From Nepenthes gracilis (Eukaryota > Streptophyta > Magnoliopsida > Caryophyllales > Nepenthaceae), in NCBI GenBank assembly GCA_033239525.1, contig BSYO01000014.1:6056536-6120535 (forward strand): a stretch of 64,000 bases of DNA, read 5' to 3'. Under the pieces are notes generated by a model, which was given only the letters and a program-made list of their open reading frames with translations, searched no databases and was not told the origin of the DNA. Of the stretch, positions 48,014 to 59,109 are shown in pieces; position 1 is the stretch's first letter; each line of letters opens with the position of its first letter. A program made the position numbers and the translations under genes.

Positions 48014-48230
48014 TCCTATGCCCATTATAATTTGTGGACTCTCATCGCTTTGGATATTGGGTTGAAATACTTGAAAATATAAGGATGTTGAATTAAGAAT
48101 TATTGGTATTAGGGAAGACGAAGGTACAAAAGAACATAATAAAGATGAGAATAATGAAAAATTTAGGACTTGTTCAGTAATTTCTCAATACATGGAAATA
48201 GACTTGCATTATTGACTTATATGCAGCCAA
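48014..48230. other. Spacer between two LTRs
   Basis: This AT-rich stretch lies just outside the right end of the chromovirus B nest. No ORF, repeat or motif was recognised. Confidence 0.5.
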
Positions 48231-50297
48231 TGTATTAAGAACGAGTTCTGAATTTTTAAGTTTAATTATGATTTATTAAATTGAGATAAATAAAATTAAA
48301 ATTAAAAAAATTAAGTCAAAGTCAAAATTGAATTGGATTACATTGAGTAGAAGGATGCTTGACTAACACCTGAAGCTTACACATTCGTGTTTTTAGCAAA
48401 GAGGTCGCGTCTAATAGCCACCTAACTTGAGTTCAAGTTCATGTTCTAGATTAGCTAATACCCAATACGGGCCTGAGAGACACTCAAGTGTACTGTGGCA
48501 AAATGTCAGTGCCTAACGTACGCCCGTTATGACGCTCGTGCACCACTGTGTTTGACCGTAGCGCTCAATGCGTGTTTGACAAGCGTACGTGCATCTAGTC
48601 TACTATATAAGTCATATCTAATTGATTTTTGGTTATTTTTTATCAAAGTTTGAGAGAGAAGAGAGATGAAGAAGAGGATAAGAGAGAGAAATAGAGAGAA
48701 AATATTAGAGAAGGCAAATTGAAGTGACTTCAAGTAAAATTTTGATAAATTTAAAGTTAAGGTAAATGTATTCAAAGCCTTCTTTTCCTTTGTTACTAAT
48801 TTTTTCCCCTCCTTTGAACATTTATTATTTCAAATGCTCATGCATGTTGTATTTTCATAATTAAGATGTTTATTCATCGCATGTATTTATTGATCCTTTT
48901 ATTTTTCTACAATATTATATGAAATTTATATCTAAACCCTTATATATTATATTATTTAGTTGATTTCTATAATTTTCTTTCATGTGTTTACTGAAATCAT
49001 GATAAGTTGACTCTCACATGCTTTGAATTTGTACACAATATTCTGCATGTTTAAAAGTGTTACGATATGTTTGAATTTATCCTGCATGTTCGAAAATCTT
49101 TTAAATTTTCTTTGCGTAATTATAATGTAAGAAAAATGGTTATATTGATTTTTCTACAAAATTGTACCAACAACTCATATGTGGTAAATCTAGAATGTGG
49201 CTTTTATATAGTCAAAAGAAATTACTCCTATATAAATTTTATACAATACATGCTAAGAAACTGATGGAATTTGAAGAAAAAGTTTTACAATTTATCAAAG
49301 AATTAAGAATATGTTTTTCAAAATAAAAACACATAAATGATTATTAAAATTGTATAAAGTTTTTTGTTTGTTTATATATCGAACAATTGTAAGAAATCAG
49401 TGGTAGTGTATTATAATATACCTTAATATATTATAATGGTGATCAATGGTCAAACCTATAATTTGTAAATGAAAACGGTATTCGGCTCCTTCTACAAGGT
49501 GATATATACAATGACCTATTTATGGGTTTTGAATAATAATGTAAGATTTTTAGTTGTGTAAAAATAAATATAACTCGAGTTTTAATTATCTGCTATTTAA
49601 TCGGTAAGACACTATTAGCTCTTGGTTTATAAGAATTATATGATTTTGTATAGCACTATTGATTTAGAACCGAAAGGAAAAATTTAAAAATTGTACATAA
49701 TTGTTATGAAAATCTATGTCATTACATCCGAATTTGATCTACTATCTTTCCAACATATTTTAAGGCAAATTACATGTTACATTATACAAATTATATACCT
49801 TACTGAATTTTTTACTAGCTTTTACTTTTATTTTTCACTAACCTCTTTCAAATTAGTAGGCTCGGATACTAGTAGATGAGAATTTTGAAGGAGAAACTAA
49901 TTTGATGAACATTTAGTTTTGGATTTTTAAAGAATCTGATATTGTATTTAATTCAAAACAGTAGCACATGATATTTACATTATTTTGGACAATGGTTATT
50001 TTTTTGTATAATAAGAAAATATGATGATATGGAAGTAGTAATCCGATTATGGCTCAAACATAATTCTTTACGCGTATATTGGCATCTTGATGCGGTTTAT
50101 TTTCTAATCACATATTAATGTGATATTTCAGGTCTTATAATTAGATTATTTATTATATTATACATTTGGCTCAGTTGTGATATTGATATAAAATTTACAT
50201 CCATCGTTATTTTTCGGGTTTTTACCTAACAACATGAATAATTAGTATAAGATGAATTAATTCCGTTAATTCGAGTTCAATACAGAGACGTGACACA
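48231..50297 (+). repeat. Solo LTR, B-type, plus orientation
   Basis: It runs from TGTATTAAG to GACACA, about 2.07 kb, and is the reverse-orientation relative of the 43117-48013 LTR. Shared parts include the GA-rich leader (48650-48715), the ATAATATACCTTAATATATTATAATGG-like stretch near 49412, and the region around 49800-49890. A TATA-like box TATATAA lies at 48604-48610, preceded by words such as GCTCGTGCACC and GCGCTCAATGCG. No clear TSD was found, so the borders are approximate. The ORFs inside have no recognisable product. Confidence 0.7.
48604..48610 (+). promoter_or_regulatory. TATA-like box in solo LTR
   Basis: TATATAA stands about 45 bp before a GA-rich leader, the same arrangement as in the other LTRs of the window. 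Confidence 0.5.
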
Positions 50298-52486
50298 ACA
50301 TATATGTTATTAGCCTACCCATTGTCTAAAGCCAACGACCATGTTCGACAATTTTAGCTTTAACAATCCATGAATTAATCAATAGGAGGGGGTAAAGGCT
50401 CCACAAATGCTCTCATTGAAATAAAAAACATATAGCTCACCAAATCTATATTATCTTGTAACAATTTCTTGATGAAAAAATATGCTTCATGTTTCATTAC
50501 TAGTCTTTAAATGTTATTTTACAAACCCAAAAAAATCGAAATTAAACATTACAATACCTTGATTAAAATATCTTATTTTATTCTTTGCTATAACAATTTC
50601 AATATTAACTTTACATAGAAATACTAAACAAGTTGTGTTATGTCAAATACTTCATAATACTTTGGACCCTTCAAGGTTGCTTTCGACAGCTCTTGCCCCA
50701 TGATAGTCTCGCCCACTATTATTAAAATGTATATTATGACTATTTGGCCATTGCTTTCCGCGCCCATTTTCTTTATAAAACAAATACCAAAATATTTGTC
50801 CAAAAAAAAAAAATCAATAAATATCCACTGTTCAATTTTTTTGCCAAAATTATCTCTACTCTCTTATTTTTAATATTATAAATGTTCTAATGCTTTAATA
50901 ATTGTTGTTGACTTGTTATAAATTTGATTTCATTATTTATCTATATTTATGTACAGTAAATATATGATTTTTCTAAATAATTTGATTATTATATTTGTGG
51001 CTAATAATTTCTTTCATCTTGGTGGTAGAAATAAAAAAAATATTTTAAATATTTTATATCAATTCCGCTGTATATTAGTAATAATGCCCAAATTTCATCA
51101 ATATAAACAACCCATAATAGTACTACAGCCACTGCTTCTAGCTGTCCCTTAGATAACATCTAAAAATATTTGACAATGTTTTTAATTGAATTAATGAATT
51201 GTCATTCCAGCACCGTTAGTAAAAAATCTAAAAAAAATTATATTTATAAAAATATTTAAAAAATTGAATATCCAAAACTCCACATTAAAAAAATAAACCC
51301 AAACTAACATTTATTATATGTGTAGGGATGGAAGTATTTCAGTATGATGCAAAAATAAATTAGAGAGGAATGTGAACAACATATTTTCAGCTTGAAGAAT
51401 CCGTTTTTCATGGCACAGATCCAAAATTAAACGTATTTACCACCCCAGTTTGTAAAAATATATTGACATACTCTAAAAGGTAAAACTTCTAAATTTTTTT
51501 TTACAGTTTAAAAAAATTAATTTAAATTTATAAAGGCAAATTTAAAACTTTAGTCATTACTTAATAATCTACTAGATATTTGTTTGACCACGCATTGGAT
51601 TGATGAAAATTTAAAATTAAAAAAATAAATTATTGTTTTTTAAATATTTAAGCTTCCACAAATAGCTTTCGCAATCTTTCAATCAATTAATGTTGTTATA
51701 AATAGATATGAGACTTTTAACAAGAATTTTTTATTATTTTTTATAATACTTTGAATAATAATATTATTATATTTTTATTTAAATCATATTTTTTTAATAG
51801 ATAATTATTTCATATAAAATGTGTGTGTCCTTTATTAATATGTAAGTCGATGATATTGTATTGTTAGTTTCTTCACATTTAAAGAAAGTAAATATTATTT
51901 TTTTACTTATTAGAATATGTATTTTTTAAATTAGCAGTTTTAAATTTTATACAGACAAAATAACCTTAACTACAAGAGCCTGAAGATTAATTGTCCAACC
52001 ATGTTAAACATTACGTACCAAATGCTATATACAATGTATCCTTTTTATAATGTTCTAATCATCTTATATGATTAGTACATTTCAAGTGTCAAACCTATTT
52101 TGTAGATAAAATTCTTAAATTGTTTGTCACTATTTACAAAATTAAGGTATATATTATACAATATCAAGTTGCTGTTAAACTAATTGTTATCATTTCCTAA
52201 TTTTATCCAATGCTAATGAGATTAGGATATCTAAAACATCATATTAATAATGGATAAAAATGTAATTTTATTTTAAATAAAAAATAATAAAATATATAAA
52301 ATTTGAAAATTCAGATAATATCATCTAGACAAACTTTGCGAAATAATTTTTAAAATATTACGGGTCAACTGATCCCAGTAAAAGTATATATATATATATA
52401 AATAATAATAAACATTAAATAATTTAATAATTAAGCTAAAATATTTTATTAATCTTATTAAAATTTTTTGAAATCAAATTTATCAA
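50298..52486. other. AT-rich intergenic DNA
   Basis: No coding region, LTR, LINE tail or structured repeat was recognised in these 2.2 kb. A (TA)n tract lies at about 52385-52401. The 67-codon ORF at 50949-51152 is AT-driven and unsupported. Confidence 0.6.
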
Positions 52487-52819
52487 GTGATGGGGACGAC
52501 AGAAATGGGCTTACCCAATACAAAGACCCACAAACTAACACCAGACCCAGAGGGTGTCTGGCCCATAAGTCCAGAGACCAGTCAACAATTTCGTTGACCC
52601 AAGCAGCATCCTAGCTAGTCGGATGGCTTAAATCAATCTCAGCCCACTTAGGACGACCCACAGTCCTCTTCCCGCGTGCAGAAATTACTTGCCTTAGCAA
52701 ACTCGATACCTTGGAAATTACCTCAGATCATGATCTCTCACAGAATAACAACTCCAACTCAACGGATCTTTTCTCATGGCAGCTCCTATATCCGTAAGCA
52801 ACCCAAATTCAGGGCACAT
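52487..52819 (+). repeat. LTR remnant of Tat-type gypsy element
   Basis: The composition changes sharply at about 52487 from AT-rich to a GC-balanced stretch ending GGGCACATA directly before a Tat-style primer-binding site. Only about 330 bp are present and no partner LTR was found, so it is probably a truncated 5' LTR. Confidence 0.55.
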
Positions 52820-52821
52820 AA

Positions 52822-52840
52822 TTGGCACCGTTTGTGAGAA
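52822..52840 (+). other. Primer-binding site of Tat-type element
   Basis: TTGGCACCGTTTGTGAGAA resembles the TTGGCGCCGTCTGTGGGAA start of the internal region in Tat/Athila-type plant elements. It differs from the initiator-Met site used by the other elements here. Confidence 0.7.
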
Positions 52841-52859
52841 GGCGAACAAAAAGCCTAAT

Positions 52860-54300
52860 CCCATCGATGCTAAAGTGAACATGGTCAATACCATAGCCCA
52901 TAATAGCGCTTCGACTAAGGATATCGTCCCCCATGGTGATGACCACACTATAGGTAGCCATGTGGAGAAGCAACTGGGACCCTTCATGCAGGCGCTCACC
53001 GACCGGGTGGATAACATATCCCAAATGCTCCAGTCCCTTTACGTGCACCAGCATAGGCTGGGGGCTCATTCTTCCACTACTTGCACTTTGGGATCAAAAC
53101 AAAAAAGCCAAAGGAAGAAACGCTCGACCTAAAAGGCCGAATTTTTGGACGATCTCAAAGACCAAGTAGCTTCGTGTGATGGGGACCGGTCTCGTTTGGA
53201 GGGCTGGCTTGGTTGTAAGATACCGGACGAGAGCTCAAACTAGCAAAATCATCATTATTCATGTGACAAGCAAACACCCCCAGTCCAAGAGGGATCCTCA
53301 TGCAACGTTTAATCGGCTAGCGATAGCAGCTAACCCGCTTCACGCAGCTCACCAAATTCACTCGAGTTGAGAACGTTCTTTAATGTGAAAACGGCTGCAG
53401 TGTTCAAGGGAGATGCTAGCTGATGTTTTGCAGATATGAGATGATCACCATCCACGCTGGAATCCAGATGTAGCCACTCCATCAGAAGTTTAAGATGCCG
53501 ACCCTAGAACCCTATGACGGAAGTACCGATCCGATGGACCACCTAGACCACTTCCGCACCCTATTGAACTTCCATGGCTTAGGTGAGGCAATTCTGTGCC
53601 TATGCTTTCCATTAACCCTTAAGTGGGATGCCCGGATTTGGTTCTATTATCCGTAGTCAAATGCAATTCAAATATTCCAGAAGTTTGCCGATAGTTTCTT
53701 TACTCAATTCCTCTCTAGTTGGGCGGAGGAAAGGCAACTTTGGCACCTCACCTTTATCAAGTAGGGGCCAAACGAAAGTTTGAGGAGCTTCCTAGCCTTA
53801 TTCACCATAGAAGCACGCCGAATACCCTAGCTGATTGATGAAATGAAGTTGAGCACCTTTATATCGAGTCTTGAGTCAGGCAAGTTTTTCAAACATCTAG
53901 CCCACAAGAACCTCCAGACTTCTGGTAAAATCGAAGCCATCGCCCACAATTAGATGGTGGTCGAGAGGCCAACAAGGTTAAATGGCTAGAGGGCAAGGAC
54001 CACCTCCACCAGGGGCCATTGAGCAAAAGAAAGAGAAATGGAGACCGCTTCAGCTCCTGAGATCCAAGAAAGCTACCCAGGGTGGAGTTGGGAGCTCGAA
54101 GAGAGTTCGGGTCCCTAAATCTGACCCCTCTAAAAAACTCCAAGACCAACATTGACATGCAGATCTCAGAAGAAAAATTATTGAAGTGGTTAAAGCTGGT
54201 CAAGAACACGGAGGGAGGAGATCAGACAAAATGCTATCACTACCATCGATCTTCGAGTCACGGTATAGAGGCCTACTGGACCCTATAGAAGGAGATTGAG
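52860..54300 (+). pseudogene. Tat-type gag remnant
   Basis: The translation is broken by many stops, but the gag order is recognisable: HVEKQLGPFMQALTDRV near 52960, then TLEPYDGSTDPMDHLDHFR near 53500, then FPLTLKWDARIWFYY near 53610, then QKFADSFFTQF near 53680 and NESLRSFLALFTIEARRI near 53770. This matches Tat/Retand-type capsids, where the equivalents are EPYDGTTDP and FPLTLKGAA. The protein would form the particle. No single frame stays open for more than about 120 codons. Confidence 0.8.
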
Positions 54301-54426
54301 GATCTCATCCAGGGGGGACACCTCACCAACTTCCTAAGAAACCCAAAGAAGGCACTTGATGGAGAAGGCAAAGAAAGGATGGAGCAGCAGTAATTGAGGA
54401 ATTGAGTCATAGTCGGAATAGTCAAC

Positions 54427-55002
54427 GTGGTGGCAACCAGGCCAAACCACTTCAGGACTACCTCAAAGAAACCAATGGTAGAAGTTAGAGATGATGTCAT
54501 TAGTTTTAGTAAAGAAGATATGCTACATGTAATAGCTCCCTACTTCGACCCTCTAGTTATATCAACACTTATTTCAGATGGTACCGTCGATTATCAGTTG
54601 AAACAGGTCTTTATCGACAATAAAATTTTATGTGATTTTCTTTACTTAGATGCCTATTTTAAATTAGGGTTAAAAAAGAGTCAACTAAAACGAGTCGAAA
54701 GGCCCCTCTATGGATTCGACAACGAATCGGTGCTCGTCCAAGGAACCATTCAATTAGAATTCACCTTCGGAATGCACCCCAGGATAACATCTCGTATACT
54801 AATGTTCCTGGTGATTGACTTGCCTTCAGTTTTCAATACCATCCTAAGCTATCCCTACTGGACAGCTTTTTGGGCCGTGAAATTGATCATGCAGTTAAAG
54901 ATAAAGTTTCCTACAGCTGACGGCATTGGAGAGATTCTGGGCGACCAAGCAATAGGCCAAACGTGCTACCTATCTCAGGTCAACCAAGCCACTCTAGACT
55001 GA
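54427..55002 (+). pseudogene. Tat-type protease region, 191 open codons
   Basis: This ORF reads ISFSKEDMLHVIAPYFDPLV, then KQVFIDNKILCDFLYLDAY, and later VLVQGTIQLEFTFG, FLVIDLPSVFNTILSYPYW and LKIKFPTADGIGEILGDQ. These are the landmarks of the retropepsin in Tat elements, where the active site is normally DNGSS. Here the glycine is lost (DNKIL), so catalysis is unlikely. It is the longest uninterrupted piece of this element, and the openness may be chance, since the neighbours are riddled with stops. The first ATG need not be a real start, as Tat protease is part of a polyprotein. Confidence 0.82.
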
Positions 55003-55149
55003 TAGATGGACAACTTTGATCACACAGACAAAGCAACTCTGTAGTAGGCCCAAGTCGATGAGACGATCGACCATGTTCCCCTAGACCTCGATGATCTAAA
55101 GAAATGCGTGAAGATAGGGGGCTCACATGCTTGACCCCTCCGAGACTAG

Positions 55150-55930
55150 CTAATCACCTACTTTCGGTAGAACTCCGATATCTTCGCATGGACACTCACC
55201 GACATGTCAGGGATTCTGATCAAAATAATGGTCTACAAGTTGGGTTCGATCTAGGTCACAGGCCCATCAGGTTGAAATAAAGGAACCATTCCATCGAAAA
55301 CCCATTGGCATCCGGGAGTAGGTAAAAAAGCTGCTTGATGCTAGCTTCATTTAAGAAGTTTAATATCCAGATTGGCTCTCCAACGTAGTCTTTATCAAGA
55401 AGAGTAATAGAAAGTGGCGGATCTATGTTGAATTCACCGACGTGAGCAAGGCATGCCTAAAGGACAACTTCCTGCTACATTAGATTGACTTGCTGGTGTA
55501 CACCACCTCCAGGCACGAGCTGCTTAGTTTCATAAATGCATACTTATGTTACAACTAAATCCGAATGAGTCCTGAGGATGAGGAGAATACTTTTTTCATG
55601 ACGGACCAGGGGACGTAATACTACAAGATTATACCTTTCCAGATGAAAAATGCAGGCACCACATACTAGTAGCTCAAAAATAAAGTGTTTAAGGCTCAGA
55701 CTGGCTAGAATATGGCGGTGTACATAGATGATATGCTCTTCAAAAATAAAATTACAGACAACCATATCCATGACCTTAGCGAGGCCTTTGTGGTGCTCTG
55801 GGTGCACCGGAGGAAATTGAACCCAGCTAAATGTGTTTTTGGAGTGTCATTAGGAAAAATTCTTCGATTTAAATGTTTTTTGATGGCGGATTAGGGCAAG
55901 CATAGATATGAGCTCACTGCATAGATATGC
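55150..55930 (+). pseudogene. Tat-type reverse transcriptase remnant
   Basis: Fragments in order are KWRIYVEFTDVSKACLKDNF near 55410, SFINAYLCYN near 55530, MSPEDEENTFFMTDQGT near 55565, and AVYIDDMLFKNK near 55715 containing the catalytic YIDD. RRKLNPAKCVFGVSLGK follows near 55810. Many stops interrupt it. The reading ends shortly after FLMAD, and no RNase H or integrase is seen before the copia LTR at 56039, so the element is cut off at its 3' side. Confidence 0.83.
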
Positions 55931-56038
55931 AGTGCGGCCTAAAAAATCTTGTTTCTTTTATTGCCACTAAAAGAAATCTTTCGAATTTCTATCTTTTTGT
56001 TTATGCCTGTGGTGTTCAAATTGGGTGATTCTTAATAT

Positions 56039-57101
56039 TGTTATGGTCATTTTTGTGTTGGCATATTTCATGACCATCTTTGGTCATATGTTGATACTTG
56101 GGTTATATTCATTGAAGTGTTGCATCAATTTTTTTCCATAATCGTCCATTTCCCCGTGTCATGCACTGCTATTCACCTCGATCCGTGCTCAAACCCGCCT
56201 CGGTGAGCATCACGCCTGCTGTTCTCTCGCCCATCACTTGAGCCCCAATTCCAGTAGCCTCGCGCATGCTGTGCGCTCGCCATGCGCTTGAGCCACAAAA
56301 CCAATAACATTGTGCCCGAAACTTGCCGCTTTCTTGCTCGAGCACCCCATACGATTTCCTCTTGAAAGCCTAGGCATGCTCGCCACACGCTGGAGCGCTG
56401 CAGCAACGGTTATTTTTTTAAACATCTTTTTTTGAGCCTCTCTATATATTTCTTCCTTCTTTTAGTTACCCCACTTCTCACTTATGCATTTTGAAGTGCC
56501 CCCTTTAAAAGAAAATAAGATTCTACTATCTTAATTATTGCCCAATTTGAGAAAACCTCAAATACGTTCATGTGTTCTAGTAATAATGGTTTTTTCACCA
56601 ATTTTACTTTACCATTACAATTCTACCTACCCATCTACCTTCATTTGTGGCATTGGTTGTGTGAAGAAGGGGTTTCGGTGGTGTTTGGCACTTCAAGCGG
56701 TTTGTGAGGAAAGATTAACGTGAAGACCGAAAGGCCTCCGATTTCAATGTTGTAGGTAAATCTAAAGAGTTCTTTGGTAGAAATCACGTGATGGGAGTAA
56801 GTAGGTTAGGTTAGCGCATCGTTACCATCGGATCTGTAAGTTAATTTTCATAGTGCATATCTTCCCTGACCTTTAAAACCCTTAGGGTTTTATTCAATAG
56901 CCATGGTTATCGAGTTTTCTTTTTATCACCAAAAATTGTGTCTTTATATTATTATTTATTACTTTATACTTTATACTTGCCATTTGCTTAATCTAGATTT
57001 AAATATTCTTTACGTATATTAAATTTTTATTTTCGTATTACTTTCATAATTTATTAAGGGGTCAAAACTTTTGTGTAATTTAGGACAAAAAGTTTTCTTC
57101 A
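56039..57101 (+). repeat. 5' LTR of copia element
   Basis: It spans TGTTATGGTC to TTCTTCA, 1063 bp, and runs parallel to 61532-62560. CTCGAG-type words (GCTCGAGCACC at 56336-56346) precede a TATATAT box at 56443-56449. The ORFs in it are not genes. Confidence 0.92.
56443..56449 (+). promoter_or_regulatory. TATA-like box of copia LTR
   Basis: TATATAT in CTCTATATATTTC is conserved at 61907-61913 in the 3' LTR and lies downstream of the CTCGAG-rich block. Confidence 0.55.
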
Positions 57102-57102
57102 A

Positions 57103-57116
57103 TTAGTATCAGAGAC
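57103..57116 (+). other. Primer-binding site of copia element
   Basis: TTAGTATCAGAGAC begins two bases after the LTR. It resembles the initiator-Met complement TGGTATCAGAGC with a few mismatches. Confidence 0.75.
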
Positions 57117-57145
57117 TCACCCTGATCCGCAACCCCAAAATAGAG

Positions 57146-58555
57146 ATGTATATGAGTGGATCTCTATCTATGCTTCCCTTCTTTGATGGGAGTAATTATG
57201 TGTATTGAAAAGTTTGGATGAGAGCTTTCCTCAAATCTATGGATAAACGCATGTGGGCCAGCACCCAAACTGGGTGGACTACACCCAAAACTACTTTGGG
57301 TGATGAACCGAAAGCTCTATCCTTATGGACAAAAGAAGAGCTTGATTTGTGCAATTAGAATAGTAAGGGGTTACATGCTATTTTTATGGCAATATCTCCT
57401 GAAGAGTTTAAACGTATATCCATGTGTGAAATCGTTAAAAATGCATTGGATATTCTTGAGACTACCCACAAAGGAACCAAACTAGTTAAAAATTTCAAAT
57501 TACAAATGCTCACTACTAGATTCAGGAAAATTAGGATGCAAGATGATGAGACATTTGACGAATTCTATACTAAGTTGAACGACATTGTAAATTCTATATT
57601 TAACTTAGAAGAAAGAATTTTAGAAAATAGAATAGTACGAAAAGACCTTAGATCACTTTCTGAACACTTTAGATCCAAAGTTATAGCGATCGAAGAGAGT
57701 GAATATCTCGACACAATGAAAATTGAAGAGCTAGTTGGTTCTCTTCAAATTTGTGAGCCCACATTTCCCCAATCAAGAAATCTATTGCCTTAAAATCTGT
57801 TAGGGAAGAGAGAAATCGTAACTTAAATGAGGAATCATGTAGTGATGAAGATTTTCCTTTAATTGTTAAGAATTTTAAAAAATTTATGAAGAAAAAGAAA
57901 ATATCATCTGACAAACAAAAAGGGAACTCAAAAGGTTTAATTTTTCCTAAAAGTAATAAGAATGACAAATATGATATCAAAGATGTCAAATCCAAAAATA
58001 ATCAAGGGATCCAGTGTCATGAATGTCATGGTTTTGGCCATTATAGTGCTGAATGCCCAAATATTAAATGCCAATGAAGTCAAGCTTTGAAAGCTAATGC
58101 GACCTTGAGTGATGACGATGAAGAAGATGTTGAAAGATTTACTGACGAAGGCCAAGCCAAATATATGGCTTTTATAAACTCATTCTGTGACAATGATGAA
58201 CATCTAGAAAAAAATCTTAATCAATCTGATGACTCTAAGAATGAGTCAGAAGCTGAATTTGATGGGTTTCAAGAAACATATGATAAATTATTTAGGGAAT
58301 ACTTAAAAGTAAAGAAAATAAATAAAATTTTAAACAATAAGCTCATCGAATATGAAAAAGAAAAGGCCGAAGTTATGACAAAATTGAAGAGCACCACTAT
58401 TGCACATCATGATCTAGAAATAAAAAATAGCTTTTTAATTGCAAAAATTAAATCCCTAAGAGTGGAGCTTGAAAACACTAAGAATGATATAAAAAAATTT
58501 TCAAGTGGAATCCAAAAACCTGATCACATATTGGGGTTTTGAAAAGTTGCTGGAA
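57146..58555 (+). pseudogene. Copia gag (UBN2-type) with CCHC knuckle
   Basis: Starting at the ATG at 57146, the frame shows LPFFDGSNYVY, then a stop in place of the usual tryptophan, then VWMRAFLKS, and later IVKNALDILETTHKGT, LTTRFRKIRMQDDETF and LRSLSEHFRSKVIAIEE. This is the UBN2-type gag of copia. A frameshift near 57793 leads to the next frame, with a knuckle CHECHGFGHYSAEC. After a TGA comes a long acidic, coiled-coil-rich part (58087-58542) ending SGIQKPDHILGF. The capsid precursor is disabled by at least three stops and one frameshift. Confidence 0.9.
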
Positions 58556-59090
58556 ATAAAAAGGGTTTGAGATATATTGAGAAAATTTCCCTACACGGCC
58601 CACAACCTAAGCCTATATTATTCTCGCCATGAAATTTTCATATAAAAATATTAACACATTTAAAATATCTAAATCGGTGCCTCAACGTGTAGAGAAAAGA
58701 TTTGACTCAAATCCTTTGCCTAATCCATATAGCCAAAAGGTCATGAACAAACCCACTAAGTTTGTATCTACTTCCATGGGTGCGGCATTATTGGTCATAT
58801 TCGCCCCCACTGTCTCGTAACATCATGTCAAAATAATTTTCGGCAAAATTCAAGTATAGAGCATCCCATTCACCACATCAATATTCTAAATGATCAAGTG
58901 ACGAATTTAAGCAACACTATGAAATGTAGTAAGAAAATATGGATCAAGAAGAGTGAGTTCCATGACCGATAATCAACGGACCGACATTCTCACTAAACCT
59001 TTCGATAGTGTGCACTTTTGCAGTCTTGAGATCGGCCATTGTCAATTGATCCCTTCCCGAGTAATGACTTATCTTTAATTTCAAATACAA
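58556..59090 (+). pseudogene. Copia pol deletion junction
   Basis: After gag come the phrases KKGLRYIEK and a second CCHC-like stretch GCGIIGHIRPHC near 58785. KKIWIKKSEFHD, normally just before the protease active site, lies near 58935. Within about 30 bp the reading changes to TDILTKPFDSVHFCSLEIGH (about 58980-59040), which is the very end of copia RNase H. A clean deletion therefore removed protease, integrase, RT and most of RNase H. This is not simple decay, since both flanks are readable. Confidence 0.85.
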
Positions 59091-59109
59091 AAATCAATTA
59101 AACCTTTTA

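Noticed and set aside
50331..50336. GCCAA near 50332 as a TSD partner for GCCAA before the solo LTR at 48231
   Set aside because: It would require the LTR to end without CA, well beyond the GACACA end; a 5-bp match at a free offset is weak.
52718..53069. Minus-strand ORFs of 99 and 86 codons
   Set aside because: They are opposite to the recognisable Tat gag on the plus strand.
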